A stretch of 64,000 nt of DNA from Sphingomonas palustris. Lineage in GTDB: Bacteria > Pseudomonadota > Alphaproteobacteria > Sphingomonadales > Sphingomonadaceae. The position numbers and the translations under genes were made by a program. The notes under the pieces are model-generated. The model was given only the letters and a program-made list of their open reading frames with translations, searched no databases and was not told the DNA's origin. Below, one piece after another: positions 36,179 to 44,838 of this stretch. The first letter of the stretch is position 1. The number at the start of each line of letters is the position of its first letter. Where the stretch lies: positions 1 to 64,000 of the forward strand of contig JAMFSI010000167.1 of assembly GCA_026225215.1 (NCBI GenBank), in the 5' to 3' direction.

Positions 36179-38434
36179 GTGAACAGGATATTTTCTACCC
36201 TCACGCTGCTGGGAGGAACGGCATTAGCTACCGGTGTTTTTGGGGCCGGAATCGCCCATGCACAAGCAGCGAACGCGCCGGAGCAGGTGGCGCCGAACGA
36301 TGCAGCCTCTTCACCAACTGGCGGTGACATCGTTGTCACAGCGCGATTCCGTAGTGAAAAACTCCAGAATGTTCCTATCGCGATTTCGGTGGTCAACGGG
36401 GACACGGCAGAATCGCGTAACCTGAATACAATCCAGGACATTGCCGCTACCGTACCCACCCTCGATTTCCGGAACGGCGCGTCCAACAAGGATCGCAACA
36501 TCTTCATCCGCGGCATCGGCACCATCACCACCTCGCCGGGCGTCGAATCGTCCGTCTCCACCGTGGTCGATGGCGTGGTGCTGGTTCGGCCGGGGCAGGC
36601 GACTTTCGATCTGGTCGATCTGGAGCGCATCGAGGTTCTGCGTGGGCCGCAGGGTACGTTGTTCGGCAAGAACGCATCGGCAGGTGTGGTCAACATCATC
36701 ACCAAGGCGCCTTCCGATCATCAGACCGGTGTGATCGACCTTGGCTATTATCAGGGCAATGAGGAGCGCCTGCGCGCCGGCCTCTCCGGTCCGATCAACG
36801 ACTGGCTCGGCTATTCGATCAGCGGCCTTTATGGCAAATTCGACGGCAACGTCCGCAATCTCGGCACCGGTGACGAGGTCAATGGCTACGAGCGCTGGGG
36901 TGGACGCGGTAAGCTGGTCGCCAAGCCGACCAGCAACCTGACCATCACCCTGGCCGGTGATTATCTGCATAACAAAGACACGACGCCGACCGGCGTCTAT
37001 TCCAGCACCGCCGGCAGCGCGCCGCTGGCCGGGCTCCTCGCGCTGGAAGGTGTTACCGCAAGCGCCGACAACAGAATCGTGAACACCAACTTTGATACGC
37101 ATGTGTTCGACGATAATTATGGCGGTGCGGTGACGGCGGAATGGCGACCGGGCGACTATACCGTGACCTCCATCACCGCCTATCGCCAATGGAAAAACTA
37201 TCAGACGCAGGACTGGGATCAACGGTCACTTCTTGCGATCGGCGTCCCACAGGGTGTCGACAATGGCCATGTCAGCTTCGACCAGTTCAGTCAGGAACTG
37301 CGCCTCGCTTCCCCGCAGGGCCGTCTGATCGACTATGTCGTCGGCGCTTATTATTTACACGCCAACACCGATGAGCGTTACCAGCGCACGGTGACGCAGC
37401 TTTTCGCAGGCAATACCACCCAGACCAACACGGGCATCGCTTATTACGGCACCAAAGCCGACAATCTGGCGCTGTTCGGCGAAGCGAACCTGCATGCGAC
37501 GGACAAGTTGACCTTCATCCTCGGCGGGCGCCTGATCTATGACAAGCTGTCCTATTATGACCAGCGCAACTCCGACACGGCGACGGGCGTAGCGGGCATC
37601 CGCCCTTCCATCGGGTTCAATACCGGCAGCACTGACCGGGTGGATGGAAGTGGCCGCGTCGGCGTGCAATATAAGGTGGTCCCGCAGGCAACGATCTATG
37701 CGACCTATTCGCGCGGATACAAGGGGCCGGCCTATAACGCCTTCTTCAACATGCAGGTGTTCGACCAGCACGCTCTCGCACCCGAAACCTCGAACAGCTA
37801 TGAAGTCGGCCTGAAGGGCAGCGCACTGAATGGGCAGATCTCGGGCAGCATCGCGGGCTATTGGACGGATATTTCCGGCTATCAGGCGAATTATCAGGAC
37901 AGCTTTTTGGGAGCGCCCGTCACCCGCCTGATCAACGCCGGATCAGTACGGACGCGGGGCATCGAGGTGGACCTGGCCGCTCGTCCGAGCAGCCAGCTGA
38001 CGCTGAACTTCGCGGGTGTATATAGCAACGCGCGGATCAAGCACTTCCTGTGCCCGGCTGCGACCGTTTGCCCCGATTATGACGGCGATACCCTGCCTTT
38101 CGCGCCTGACTGGAAGCTGAGCGGCGGCGGCGCCTATCGCATCCCGGTCGGCGATGCATTGGGTGTCGAATTGCAGAGCGACTGGACGTTCCGCAGCGAC
38201 ACCCAGTTCTCCCTGACCCAGACGCCGGGCACCATCCAGCCGTCCTACGGGATATGGAATGCCAGCATTGCTCTCCTCAGCGAAGGCAAATGGGAAGTCA
38301 GAGGCCTGGTGAAAAACCTTCTGAACACCCATTACTCCGACGGGCTGGGCAGTGGCACAGCGGCAGGTCTGGTGCGCTTCGTCCCGCGCGATGATGATCG
38401 CTATTTCGGCGTCAACGCGCGCTATAACTTCTGA
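36179..38434 (+). CDS. TonB-dependent receptor of the LacI-controlled cluster
   Basis: The 751-residue protein has a signal peptide (LLGGTALATGVFGAGIAHAQ), a plug starting DIVVTARFRSEKLQNVPIAI with VPTLDFRNGASNKDRNIFIR, and LERIEVLRGPQGTLFGKNAS. The barrel ends in DRYFGVNARYNF. GTG at 36179 follows AGGGAGG by six bases, which decides the start over longer frames. It is divergent from the LacI gene and probably brings the cluster's substrate into the periplasm, where the esterase acts. Confidence 0.94.
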   Translation: MNRIFSTLTLLGGTALATGVFGAGIAHAQAANAPEQVAPNDAASSPTGGDIVVTARFRSEKLQNVPIAISVVNGDTAESRNLNTIQDIAATVPTLDFRNGASNKDRNIFIRGIGTITTSPGVESSVSTVVDGVVLVRPGQATFDLVDLERIEVLRGPQGTLFGKNASAGVVNIITKAPSDHQTGVIDLGYYQGNEERLRAGLSGPINDWLGYSISGLYGKFDGNVRNLGTGDEVNGYERWGGRGKLVAKPTSNLTITLAGDYLHNKDTTPTGVYSSTAGSAPLAGLLALEGVTASADNRIVNTNFDTHVFDDNYGGAVTAEWRPGDYTVTSITAYRQWKNYQTQDWDQRSLLAIGVPQGVDNGHVSFDQFSQELRLASPQGRLIDYVVGAYYLHANTDERYQRTVTQLFAGNTTQTNTGIAYYGTKADNLALFGEANLHATDKLTFILGGRLIYDKLSYYDQRNSDTATGVAGIRPSIGFNTGSTDRVDGSGRVGVQYKVVPQATIYATYSRGYKGPAYNAFFNMQVFDQHALAPETSNSYEVGLKGSALNGQISGSIAGYWTDISGYQANYQDSFLGAPVTRLINAGSVRTRGIEVDLAARPSSQLTLNFAGVYSNARIKHFLCPAATVCPDYDGDTLPFAPDWKLSGGGAYRIPVGDALGVELQSDWTFRSDTQFSLTQTPGTIQPSYGIWNASIALLSEGKWEVRGLVKNLLNTHYSDGLGSGTAAGLVRFVPRDDDRYFGVNARYNF

Positions 38435-38446
38435 GGAAAGCAAGCG

Positions 38447-38472
38447 GGCGGTGGTCTCACGGGACTACCGCC
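38447..38472. terminator. Bidirectional hairpin between convergent genes
   Basis: GGCGGTGGTC (38447-38456) pairs with GACTACCGCC (38463-38472) with one wobble pair and a six-base loop. TGTATTTGTTC follows on the plus strand. It lies between the receptor stop and the convergent MFS stop. Confidence 0.75.
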
Positions 38473-38481
38473 TGTATTTGT

Positions 38482-39693
38482 TCAATCTGCCGATAGCCTG
38501 CGCGGCAGCATGAGGTTCAGCCAGCCCCACGCGAGGAAGTAGGAGGAAACCCCGAACACAAACAGTGGCGCATAGCCAAGCCCTGCCGTGAGAACCAGTC
38601 CGGCGCTTTTGGTCAGTACCATGCCGCCGAGATTGCCGCAGAAAGCACCAAAGCTGGTTACGCGGCCAATCTCGCGCGAGGGCACGATATCGGCGATCAG
38701 GGCGAACAGGCTGGTCGAGAAACCCTGGTGCCCCGCCAGTGTCAGCGCCAGCAGCGCCACCGCCCACCAATAGCTGTGCACCGTCAGCGCCAATGGCAGG
38801 GGCAGCACGCAGAAAGCCGAAACGAGCATGATCGTCTTGCGCGTGCGCTCGCCGCTCCATCCCCGGCGCATCAAGGCGGTGCCCACCAGGCCGGACAGGA
38901 GCGAACCGGCGGCCGAACCGCAATAGGCTACCGCCAGCGGCGGCCCGAGATGGAGACCGCTCAAGCCAAACTGCCGGCTGAAATAGTCGGGCATCCAGAA
39001 TAGCAGGAGCCACCAGGTCGCGTCGGACAGGACCTTGGCGATAGCGATAGCCCAGGTTCGCCTTTGCCGAAGGATCGAGCGGCGCGGTGCATTTTCCGGC
39101 ACCACTTCGTCGAGACGCTCCGGGAAAGTCAGGCCCCGCGTCACGGCGAGCCACAGCACGGACCAGACCAGACCCACCAGCCCGGCGGCCACGAATGTAC
39201 CTCGCCAGCCCCAGGCGGCGGCGGCGAAAGGAATAGCGAGCGGGGCCAGGATCGCTCCCAGGCTGGTGAAGGCATTGGTCATCCCGATCGCGGTCGAGCG
39301 CTGGTGTGGGGCAAAGATCGTGGTCAGCGTTTTCATGCCTGACGGCGTGCCCATCGCTTCCGTGGCGCCCAGCGTTATCCGGCTTAGCAGAAACTGCGCC
39401 ATGCTCCGCGACCAGCCATGCGTCAGCGCAGCCAGCGACCAGGACGCGACACCTACCGCATTGGCCCATTTCCAGCCGAGCCGATCCACGATCCATCCGG
39501 CCACCAGCAGGCCGCCGGCGACGCCCGCCTGAAACCAGGCCGCCAGCGTGCCATAATCATTGTCGGTCCAGTGCAGATCGGCGGAGATTATCGGCTTGAG
39601 CACCGAAATAATCTGCCGGTCCACGAGATTGAGTATCCCTGCCGTCAGGGCAAAGCCGAACAGCAGATTGCGACGACGCGAGGTCAGTTCCAC
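38482..39693 (-). CDS. MFS transporter, sugar-acid (ACS/ExuT-like) type
   Basis: The 403-residue protein has about twelve membrane segments and resembles the anion:cation symporter group that carries hexuronates and related sugar acids. Markers are NLVDRQIISVLKPII in the first helix, GWIVDRLGWKWANAVGV and SRITLGATEAMGTPSGMK. GTG at 39693 lies 11 bases after the dioxygenase stop, so both are in one transcript. It is a reasonable inner-membrane importer for an anionic sugar such as a sulfonated one. Confidence 0.9.
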   Translation of the reverse strand: MELTSRRRNLLFGFALTAGILNLVDRQIISVLKPIISADLHWTDNDYGTLAAWFQAGVAGGLLVAGWIVDRLGWKWANAVGVASWSLAALTHGWSRSMAQFLLSRITLGATEAMGTPSGMKTLTTIFAPHQRSTAIGMTNAFTSLGAILAPLAIPFAAAAWGWRGTFVAAGLVGLVWSVLWLAVTRGLTFPERLDEVVPENAPRRSILRQRRTWAIAIAKVLSDATWWLLLFWMPDYFSRQFGLSGLHLGPPLAVAYCGSAAGSLLSGLVGTALMRRGWSGERTRKTIMLVSAFCVLPLPLALTVHSYWWAVALLALTLAGHQGFSTSLFALIADIVPSREIGRVTSFGAFCGNLGGMVLTKSAGLVLTAGLGYAPLFVFGVSSYFLAWGWLNLMLPRRLSAD

Positions 39694-39704
39694 CTATAAT
39701 GCGA

Positions 39705-40463
39705 TCAGGCGAAAGTTGCCTGCCGTCCGCCTTGAAGCAGGCGAATTGCATTGCGGCGCAGATGCCCCGTGGTCTGGTCGACCAGAGGTTCCGGGGTATA
39801 TTGCGCCAGATAGACGCGCCGGGCGCTGTCACTGACATTGGCGCCGGTCGCGTGCAGCAGCAGGCTGGAAAAGGCGACGACGCTCCCGGCTGGAGCGATC
39901 AAAGGAATGCCTTCCTCCCGGACCTGCACGGCAAGGTCGCTGTTCTGTGCATCCCAGTCATGCCTCTGCAATCCCTGCAAGTGACTACCCGGAATGACAT
40001 GGACCGTACCGTTCTCGACCGTAGCATCGTCGAGCGGACACCAGCAGGTGAGATAAGGCTTGTGCGCGATGGGACCATCCCGGCCGATCACATAACCCGA
40101 GTCCTGATGCCAGCTGAACGGCAAACCGCCGTCCGGCGCTTTCAATACGAACTGGTCGTGGAAGAAATAGGCGTCGTCACCGAGGGTGCGCTGGCAGATT
40201 TCGGTCATGGTCGAACCGAACAGCATGGACCGCAGCTTCGGCTGTTCCCGCTGGCATTCATTGGCGAAATAGCGTTTCCCGCGCACGCTGATCCCGATCG
40301 AGTCGACACCTGCTGCATCCATCCGGGCGTCTTCCTTAGCGACGAAATCGCCACAAGCCTCCCGTAGCATGGCCAGGTGTTCGGTTAGTACTCCTTCGAA
40401 GACGGCATAGCCGTGAGTAGCGAAGGTTTTGGCGGTGTCGGCAATGGTCATAGGGCTCTGCAT
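39705..40463 (-). CDS. Phytanoyl-CoA dioxygenase (PhyH) family Fe(II)/2OG enzyme
   Basis: The 252-residue oxygenase shows the metal triad as SWHQDSGY (HxD) and LLHATGAN (distal His), with the 2-oxoglutarate Arg in DSARRVYLAQY. PhyH enzymes hydroxylate many small molecules, and Fe/2OG enzymes that oxidise sulfonates are known. ATG at 40451 is an alternative start with slightly better spacing to GAG. The LacI-type operator lies 8 bases upstream, so the gene belongs to the 30-40 kb regulon. Confidence 0.88.
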   Translation of the reverse strand: MQSPMTIADTAKTFATHGYAVFEGVLTEHLAMLREACGDFVAKEDARMDAAGVDSIGISVRGKRYFANECQREQPKLRSMLFGSTMTEICQRTLGDDAYFFHDQFVLKAPDGGLPFSWHQDSGYVIGRDGPIAHKPYLTCWCPLDDATVENGTVHVIPGSHLQGLQRHDWDAQNSDLAVQVREEGIPLIAPAGSVVAFSSLLLHATGANVSDSARRVYLAQYTPEPLVDQTTGHLRRNAIRLLQGGRQATFA

Positions 40464-40470
40464 TTATCGA

Positions 40471-40485
40471 TGACAACGATGTCGC
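40471..40485. promoter_or_regulatory. LacI-type operator upstream of the dioxygenase/MFS pair
   Basis: TGACAACGATGTCGC here is identical to the complement of the site at 33768-33782. It lies 8 bases upstream of the dioxygenase ATG at 40463, consistent with repression of the dioxygenase-transporter transcript by the LacI protein encoded at 34912. Confidence 0.72.
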
Positions 40486-40619
40486 ATTACCATCATTCTA
40501 CCAATTTAGTAGAAAATTTTTGTGCTGCAGTCAGTCTGATCGCAACGCGTGTCCGTGTGGCAGATTCGGGTCAAACGGTGAGCAGTCGACCGGCGCAGCT
40601 TGCAGGGTCTGACGGCCGA

Positions 40620-40712
40620 TGAGGTGAACCGCATTGTCTCGTGGCAGATGTCGCTGCCGCGTTCGAACAACAAGTCCTCGACATTGCGTAGGGATAGCGG
40701 GAAGTCGCCCTG
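40620..40712 (-). pseudogene. IS6-like transposase fragment
   Basis: A minus-strand stretch encodes DFPLSLRNVEDLLFERG followed by ICHETMRF, the conserved start of IS6-family (IS26-like) DDE transposases. No catalytic DDE region, terminal repeats or start codon remain. The fragment begins just after the TetR gene end and marks an old insertion between the two catabolic clusters. Confidence 0.7.
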
Positions 40713-40723
40713 CGATGCAACCC

Positions 40724-41314
40724 TTAGCGCGTAATGGATTTGCTCTGACAGAGCGCCTCTGTGACATTGCCCATATCGACGATTGCCTGCAATGATTCCG
40801 CTAACCACTTCAGGGAGTGCGGCGAAACCCGTTCCGTTGACAGTCCATGTCTCTGGATTGCGAAGCCGGTCAGTAAGGAAAACAGGTCCATTGCCCGCTG
40901 GTCGGCATGAGGTGGACCGAGCCACTCGGCAAGTTGGCCAATCATATGCTCTCGAGAGACCCGCCTGGCAATTTCCTTTGCCTCTGGGTGGGCGAGCGCG
41001 AGCACCAGCATGCTGGTAACATTGGTCGTGGCGCGCTCCGACATCAGTTGGGACATCTTGACGCCAAAATCGTCCTTTTCCCAGACGAACACGCCGCTGA
41101 CATCCTCAACATGAAGCAATGCTTGTTCGAATAGCAGGGCCTTTGTCCCGAAGTGCTTGCTTACCAGTGAGGGCGCGACGTCCGCGCGAATGGCAATCTC
41201 GCGCAGGCTCGTCTGCGCATAGCCAAATTCGGTAAATGAAGCTGCGGCTGCCGAAAGTATCCTTATTTTCGTCTGCTCGAGGTTGCGGCGTTTCGGAGAC
41301 AGATTTGTCAGCAT
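40724..41314 (-). CDS. TetR-family regulator of the CoA ligase/Rieske operon
   Basis: The 196-residue protein has a clear TetR DNA-binding domain (KIRILSAAAASFTEFGYAQT, then LREIAIRADVAPSLVSKHF) and a ligand domain with FAIQRHGLSTERVSPHSLKW. It is divergent from the ligase gene, and a 16-base perfect palindrome lies in the shared region at 41350-41385. It is the probable repressor, perhaps sensing an acyl-CoA or the free acid. Confidence 0.92.
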   Translation of the reverse strand: MLTNLSPKRRNLEQTKIRILSAAAASFTEFGYAQTSLREIAIRADVAPSLVSKHFGTKALLFEQALLHVEDVSGVFVWEKDDFGVKMSQLMSERATTNVTSMLVLALAHPEAKEIARRVSREHMIGQLAEWLGPPHADQRAMDLFSLLTGFAIQRHGLSTERVSPHSLKWLAESLQAIVDMGNVTEALCQSKSITR

Positions 41315-41342
41315 GCTATAGCGTTAAGCGCAGGAATCGCTG

Positions 41343-41385
41343 TTGACAAGCAACCACAAGTGGCCGAATGGCCACTTGTGGTTGC
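41343..41385. promoter_or_regulatory. TTGACA box with 16-bp perfect palindrome, probable TetR operator
   Basis: GCAACCACAAGTGGCC (41350-41365) is exactly mirrored by GGCCACTTGTGGTTGC (41370-41385) around GAAT. TTGACA at 41343-41348 stands immediately to its left on the plus strand. The palindrome lies in the 290-base region between the TetR gene and the ligase, so a bound repressor would cover the promoter. The rest of this region shows no supported gene. Confidence 0.72.
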
Positions 41386-41604
41386 TGCGATATCGAAGAA
41401 AAATAGGGCTGCTTTTTTGGTCAGAGCACCCAGCGCGCCGACAGTGGCCCCACCAACTTTCGATTCAAATTACACGGATGTCATTAGGCCATCCTCCGTA
41501 ATTTCGGGTAATGAGTCAAAGGACAAACGCATGACCCCGATAGTCTCTCCAAAGCCGTCGATCGCGGGGGAGAGGGCTATCCAATCGGCGATGATGATCA
41601 AGCA

Positions 41605-43305
41605 GTGGTAGAACACACCGTATCGAGCCTGGATCCGATCGTCTATGGCCCACCCTTGTCGGAGGAGCCGGGGCTGGGGGCGTTGACGCTCGGCGGCTAT
41701 TTACGAGAAGTTACCGAGCGGTTTGCAGAGCGGGAGGCGCTGGTCATGCATGAGCAAGGCCGGGTGATTCGCTGGTCCTATGCCGAGCTTTGGGAGCAGG
41801 CGATGCAGGTCGCGCGGGCGCTCCGCGCTCAGGGTGTCGGCAAGGACAGTCGGGTAGGCGTCATGATGACGAACCGCCCGGAATGGCTTGCCAGCCTGTT
41901 CGGCGTTTCTCTGGCTGGCGGGGTCGCAGTCGCACTCAGCACCTTCTCGACGGCAGCCGAGCTGGAATATCTGCTGCAAAGTTCAGCCTGTTCGCTGCTG
42001 CTGTTCGAGCGCCAGGTTCTCAAGAAGGACTTTGCGGAGCTGCTCACAGGTTTGGAGCCGGCGATTGGCAGCAGCGCGCCCGGTGCCCTGGTATCCACCA
42101 AATTTCCCTTCCTACGCCGTATCTTTGCCGTAGGATCGGTTTCCGAAGCCGGGGCGATCGAGCCTTGGCATGCGCTGCTCGAAAGTGGCGAAACCATTCC
42201 TCCTGCGGTGATCGAAGCCACAGCCGCCGCCGCAAAGCCGCACGAACTGGGCGCGATACTCTTTTCGTCTGGCTCCACGGCGCTCCCCAAGGGGATACTT
42301 AACACGCATCGCGGTATCTGCATCCATCTCTGGCGGTGGCCGCGGATGTATGGGCTTGCCCAAGACGTTCGGAGTTGGGCGCCGAACGGGTTCTTCTGGT
42401 CGGGCAATTTTGCAACCGTGATGGGCGCAACGCTGTCGTCGGGCGGCTGCCTGGTCCTGCAATCGACCTTCGAGCCGGCAAGCGCGCTCGAACTGCTCGA
42501 GAAGGAGCGAGTGAACTATCCGGTCGTCTGGCCACACCAGGCGAAGCAGCTGCAGGAGGCGGCGAACTGGGCGACAGTCGACCTTTCGGCGATGAAATAT
42601 GTCGATTTTGCCCTGCCGCTCGGCCAGCATCCGACGATTCGCAGCACCTGGTCGGACCCGGTGTGCAATTACGGTAGCACTGAAACCTTCACGGTTACGA
42701 CCTGTTACCCAAACTCTTCGCCCGAGAACGTCCGTGGGCGGAGCTGGGGTGAGGTTCTGGCCGGCAACGCGATGAAAATCGTCGAATTCGACAGTGACGA
42801 GGCGCTGCCCCGTGGAAGTCGCGGAGAAATCGCCGTGAAGGGGCCGACGCTGATGCTTGGCTATCTTGGCATCGATCCCGAAAAAACCTTCGATGCCGAC
42901 GGCTTCTTCCGCACGGGCGACGGCGGTTATCTCGATGAGTTCGGCCGGCTCCAGTGGGAAGGGCGACTGTCCGACATCATCAAGACCGGCGGTGCCAATG
43001 TCTCGCCGGTCGAGATCGACGCGGTGCTGGCGCAATTTCCCGGGGTCAAGGTAGCGCGCACGGTCGGCGTCCCGCACGAGACGCTCGGCGAGATCGTCGT
43101 TGCCTGCATCGTTCCCGAGGAAGGTGCTGAGCTTGATGATGCCGCGATCCAGCACTTCGCCCGGCAGTCGCTGGCGAGTTACAAGGTGCCGAGGCAAATA
43201 CTGTTCCTGCGTGAAGAGGAACTGGTGCTGACCGGGAGCGCCAAGATCAAATCTTCGGAATTGCGCAAATGGGCGTCCAGCAAACTCGCACGCGTGTCCC
43301 CGTGA
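41605..43305 (+). CDS. AMP-dependent acyl-CoA ligase
   Basis: The 566-residue adenylate-forming enzyme activates a carboxylic acid as acyl-AMP and then thioester. Family motifs are FSSGSTALPKGI (ATP loop), NYGSTETFTV, GYLGIDPEKTF, FFRTGDGGYLDEFGRLQWEG and a C-terminal Lys in GSAKIKSSEL. GTG at 41605 has no strong ribosome site. It is the first of four or five genes that probably degrade a cyclic or aromatic acid. Substrate cannot be read from sequence. Confidence 0.92.
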   Translation: MVEHTVSSLDPIVYGPPLSEEPGLGALTLGGYLREVTERFAEREALVMHEQGRVIRWSYAELWEQAMQVARALRAQGVGKDSRVGVMMTNRPEWLASLFGVSLAGGVAVALSTFSTAAELEYLLQSSACSLLLFERQVLKKDFAELLTGLEPAIGSSAPGALVSTKFPFLRRIFAVGSVSEAGAIEPWHALLESGETIPPAVIEATAAAAKPHELGAILFSSGSTALPKGILNTHRGICIHLWRWPRMYGLAQDVRSWAPNGFFWSGNFATVMGATLSSGGCLVLQSTFEPASALELLEKERVNYPVVWPHQAKQLQEAANWATVDLSAMKYVDFALPLGQHPTIRSTWSDPVCNYGSTETFTVTTCYPNSSPENVRGRSWGEVLAGNAMKIVEFDSDEALPRGSRGEIAVKGPTLMLGYLGIDPEKTFDADGFFRTGDGGYLDEFGRLQWEGRLSDIIKTGGANVSPVEIDAVLAQFPGVKVARTVGVPHETLGEIVVACIVPEEGAELDDAAIQHFARQSLASYKVPRQILFLREEELVLTGSAKIKSSELRKWASSKLARVSP

Positions 43306-43378
43306 GCGGCCTGCGCGTCCCGAATTGCCGCAGCGCGCCACGCGTGTTGGCTGCGGTTATATATGGTGAGAAGCACTG

Positions 43379-44788
43379 ATGACGGAGAGTAATACGGCTT
43401 CCCACCGGCCAGTGCCATTTCCGATCACCAATCCGGCCCGAATTCCGGCCAAGCGCTATTACGACGAAGATTTCTTCCAGATGGAAGTCGACCATCTCTG
43501 GCCGCATGTCTGGCAGCTGGCTTGCCGGCTCGAGCAGATTCCCAAGATCGGCGACTGGATCGAATACGCCAATCTCGGCAAATCGGTCATCATCGTGCGG
43601 ACCCGGGATGGGGTGAAGGCCTATCGCAATGCCTGCCGCCATCGCGGGGTGCCGATCGCCGGTGGAGACGGCAACGGACACGGCAATTGTGCCGCCACCG
43701 GCTTCATCTGCCCGTTCCATGGCTGGCGCTGGAATATGGATGGCAAGAACACCTTCGTCTACAGCCGCCAGATGTTCGGGGAAGACCAGCTGGACCCCGA
43801 CGATATCGCGCTGCGGCCGTGCCGGGTCGAGTTCTGGGGCGGCTGCGCCTTCGTCAACTTCGACGACGATGCCCCGCCGCTGCGCGATTGCCTGGGCCCG
43901 ATCGCGGATCGGCTGGAGAAATACGGCGTCGATCGGCTACGCGCCGAATGGTGCTATGCCACGGTGCTGCCGGCCAATTGGAAAGTCGCGATGGAGGCCT
44001 TCATGGAAGGCTTCCATACGGCGCGCACGCATCCCCAGCTGCAGAAGTCCGCGCCTGCCGTCTTCCACGCCCTGTACGGTCAGAACACGCAAGGGATCGG
44101 CGTGCCGGTCAATGTCAACGCCACGCCCCGCGAAAACATCCAGGATCAGTTCAGGCTGATGGAGCTGCTGAGCGAGGGCATGGCCGGCATGTGCCATGCC
44201 AAGGATCTCGAGACCGCGCGCGGCCTATTGGATGTCGATCTGCCCGAAGACCCGGCGGAAGCCGTCATGGCCTGGTATGGCATGCTCAACGCCGAGGTGA
44301 CCAGGCAGGGGCGGGCACGGGGCGAGGCCACCCCCGATTTCAACGCGCTGATGGCGACCGAGCCGCTGAAGGGTGTCGAATTTCTGTTCCCGCATTATTT
44401 TCTGCTGCCCTATCTCTCCAGCTTTTCCGCTTACCGCGTCCGGCCGCTGAGCCCCACAAGCTGCTTGTTCGAGCTATGGTCGCTGACCCAGTTTCCCGAA
44501 GGCGAGGAGCCCGAGCCCATAATGGAGGCGATCATGCTGCCGCACGACAGCGTGGAATTCCCGCCCATTCCCCGCCAGGATTACGCCAATATTCCGATCC
44601 AGCAGATCGGCCTGGCGTCAGACGGCTTCGAATTCATGCGGCTGGCCAAGGATGTCGAAGGCCTGATCAGCAATTATCAGCAAGTGATCGACGGCTTCCT
44701 CAAGGGGGCCCCTGCCGACCGGCTGGCAGCCGCGACCGCCTCGCTCGGCGGCAATTTCGATGGGCCGATCCGGAATGTCGATGTTTGA
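43379..44788 (+). CDS. Rieske non-haem iron oxygenase, alpha subunit
   Basis: The 469-residue protein has an N-terminal Rieske domain with ligands C86/H88 (CRHRG) and C111/H114 (CPFHGW). The 22 residues between the pairs are longer than the usual 15-17. The catalytic domain has the mononuclear iron histidines H213 and H218 in FMEGFHTARTH. It should hydroxylate or demethylate a ring substrate. No ferredoxin, reductase or beta subunit gene is near, so electron supply is elsewhere and the enzyme is probably an alpha-only oxygenase. Confidence 0.93.
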   Translation: MTESNTASHRPVPFPITNPARIPAKRYYDEDFFQMEVDHLWPHVWQLACRLEQIPKIGDWIEYANLGKSVIIVRTRDGVKAYRNACRHRGVPIAGGDGNGHGNCAATGFICPFHGWRWNMDGKNTFVYSRQMFGEDQLDPDDIALRPCRVEFWGGCAFVNFDDDAPPLRDCLGPIADRLEKYGVDRLRAEWCYATVLPANWKVAMEAFMEGFHTARTHPQLQKSAPAVFHALYGQNTQGIGVPVNVNATPRENIQDQFRLMELLSEGMAGMCHAKDLETARGLLDVDLPEDPAEAVMAWYGMLNAEVTRQGRARGEATPDFNALMATEPLKGVEFLFPHYFLLPYLSSFSAYRVRPLSPTSCLFELWSLTQFPEGEEPEPIMEAIMLPHDSVEFPPIPRQDYANIPIQQIGLASDGFEFMRLAKDVEGLISNYQQVIDGFLKGAPADRLAAATASLGGNFDGPIRNVDV

Positions 44789-44838
44789 CCAAAGCTTCGC
44801 CATATCTCACTCCCAGATTTGAAAGGATATATGTCGCG

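Noticed and set aside
41360-41611. 83-codon plus-strand frame in the TetR-ligase intergenic region
   Set aside because: It starts inside the palindrome, has no ribosome site and no recognisable content.
43522-44838. Open frame running in front of and fused to the flavin oxidoreductase
   Set aside because: This part is an out-of-frame reading of the Rieske gene; the real enzyme starts at 44839 behind AAAGGA.
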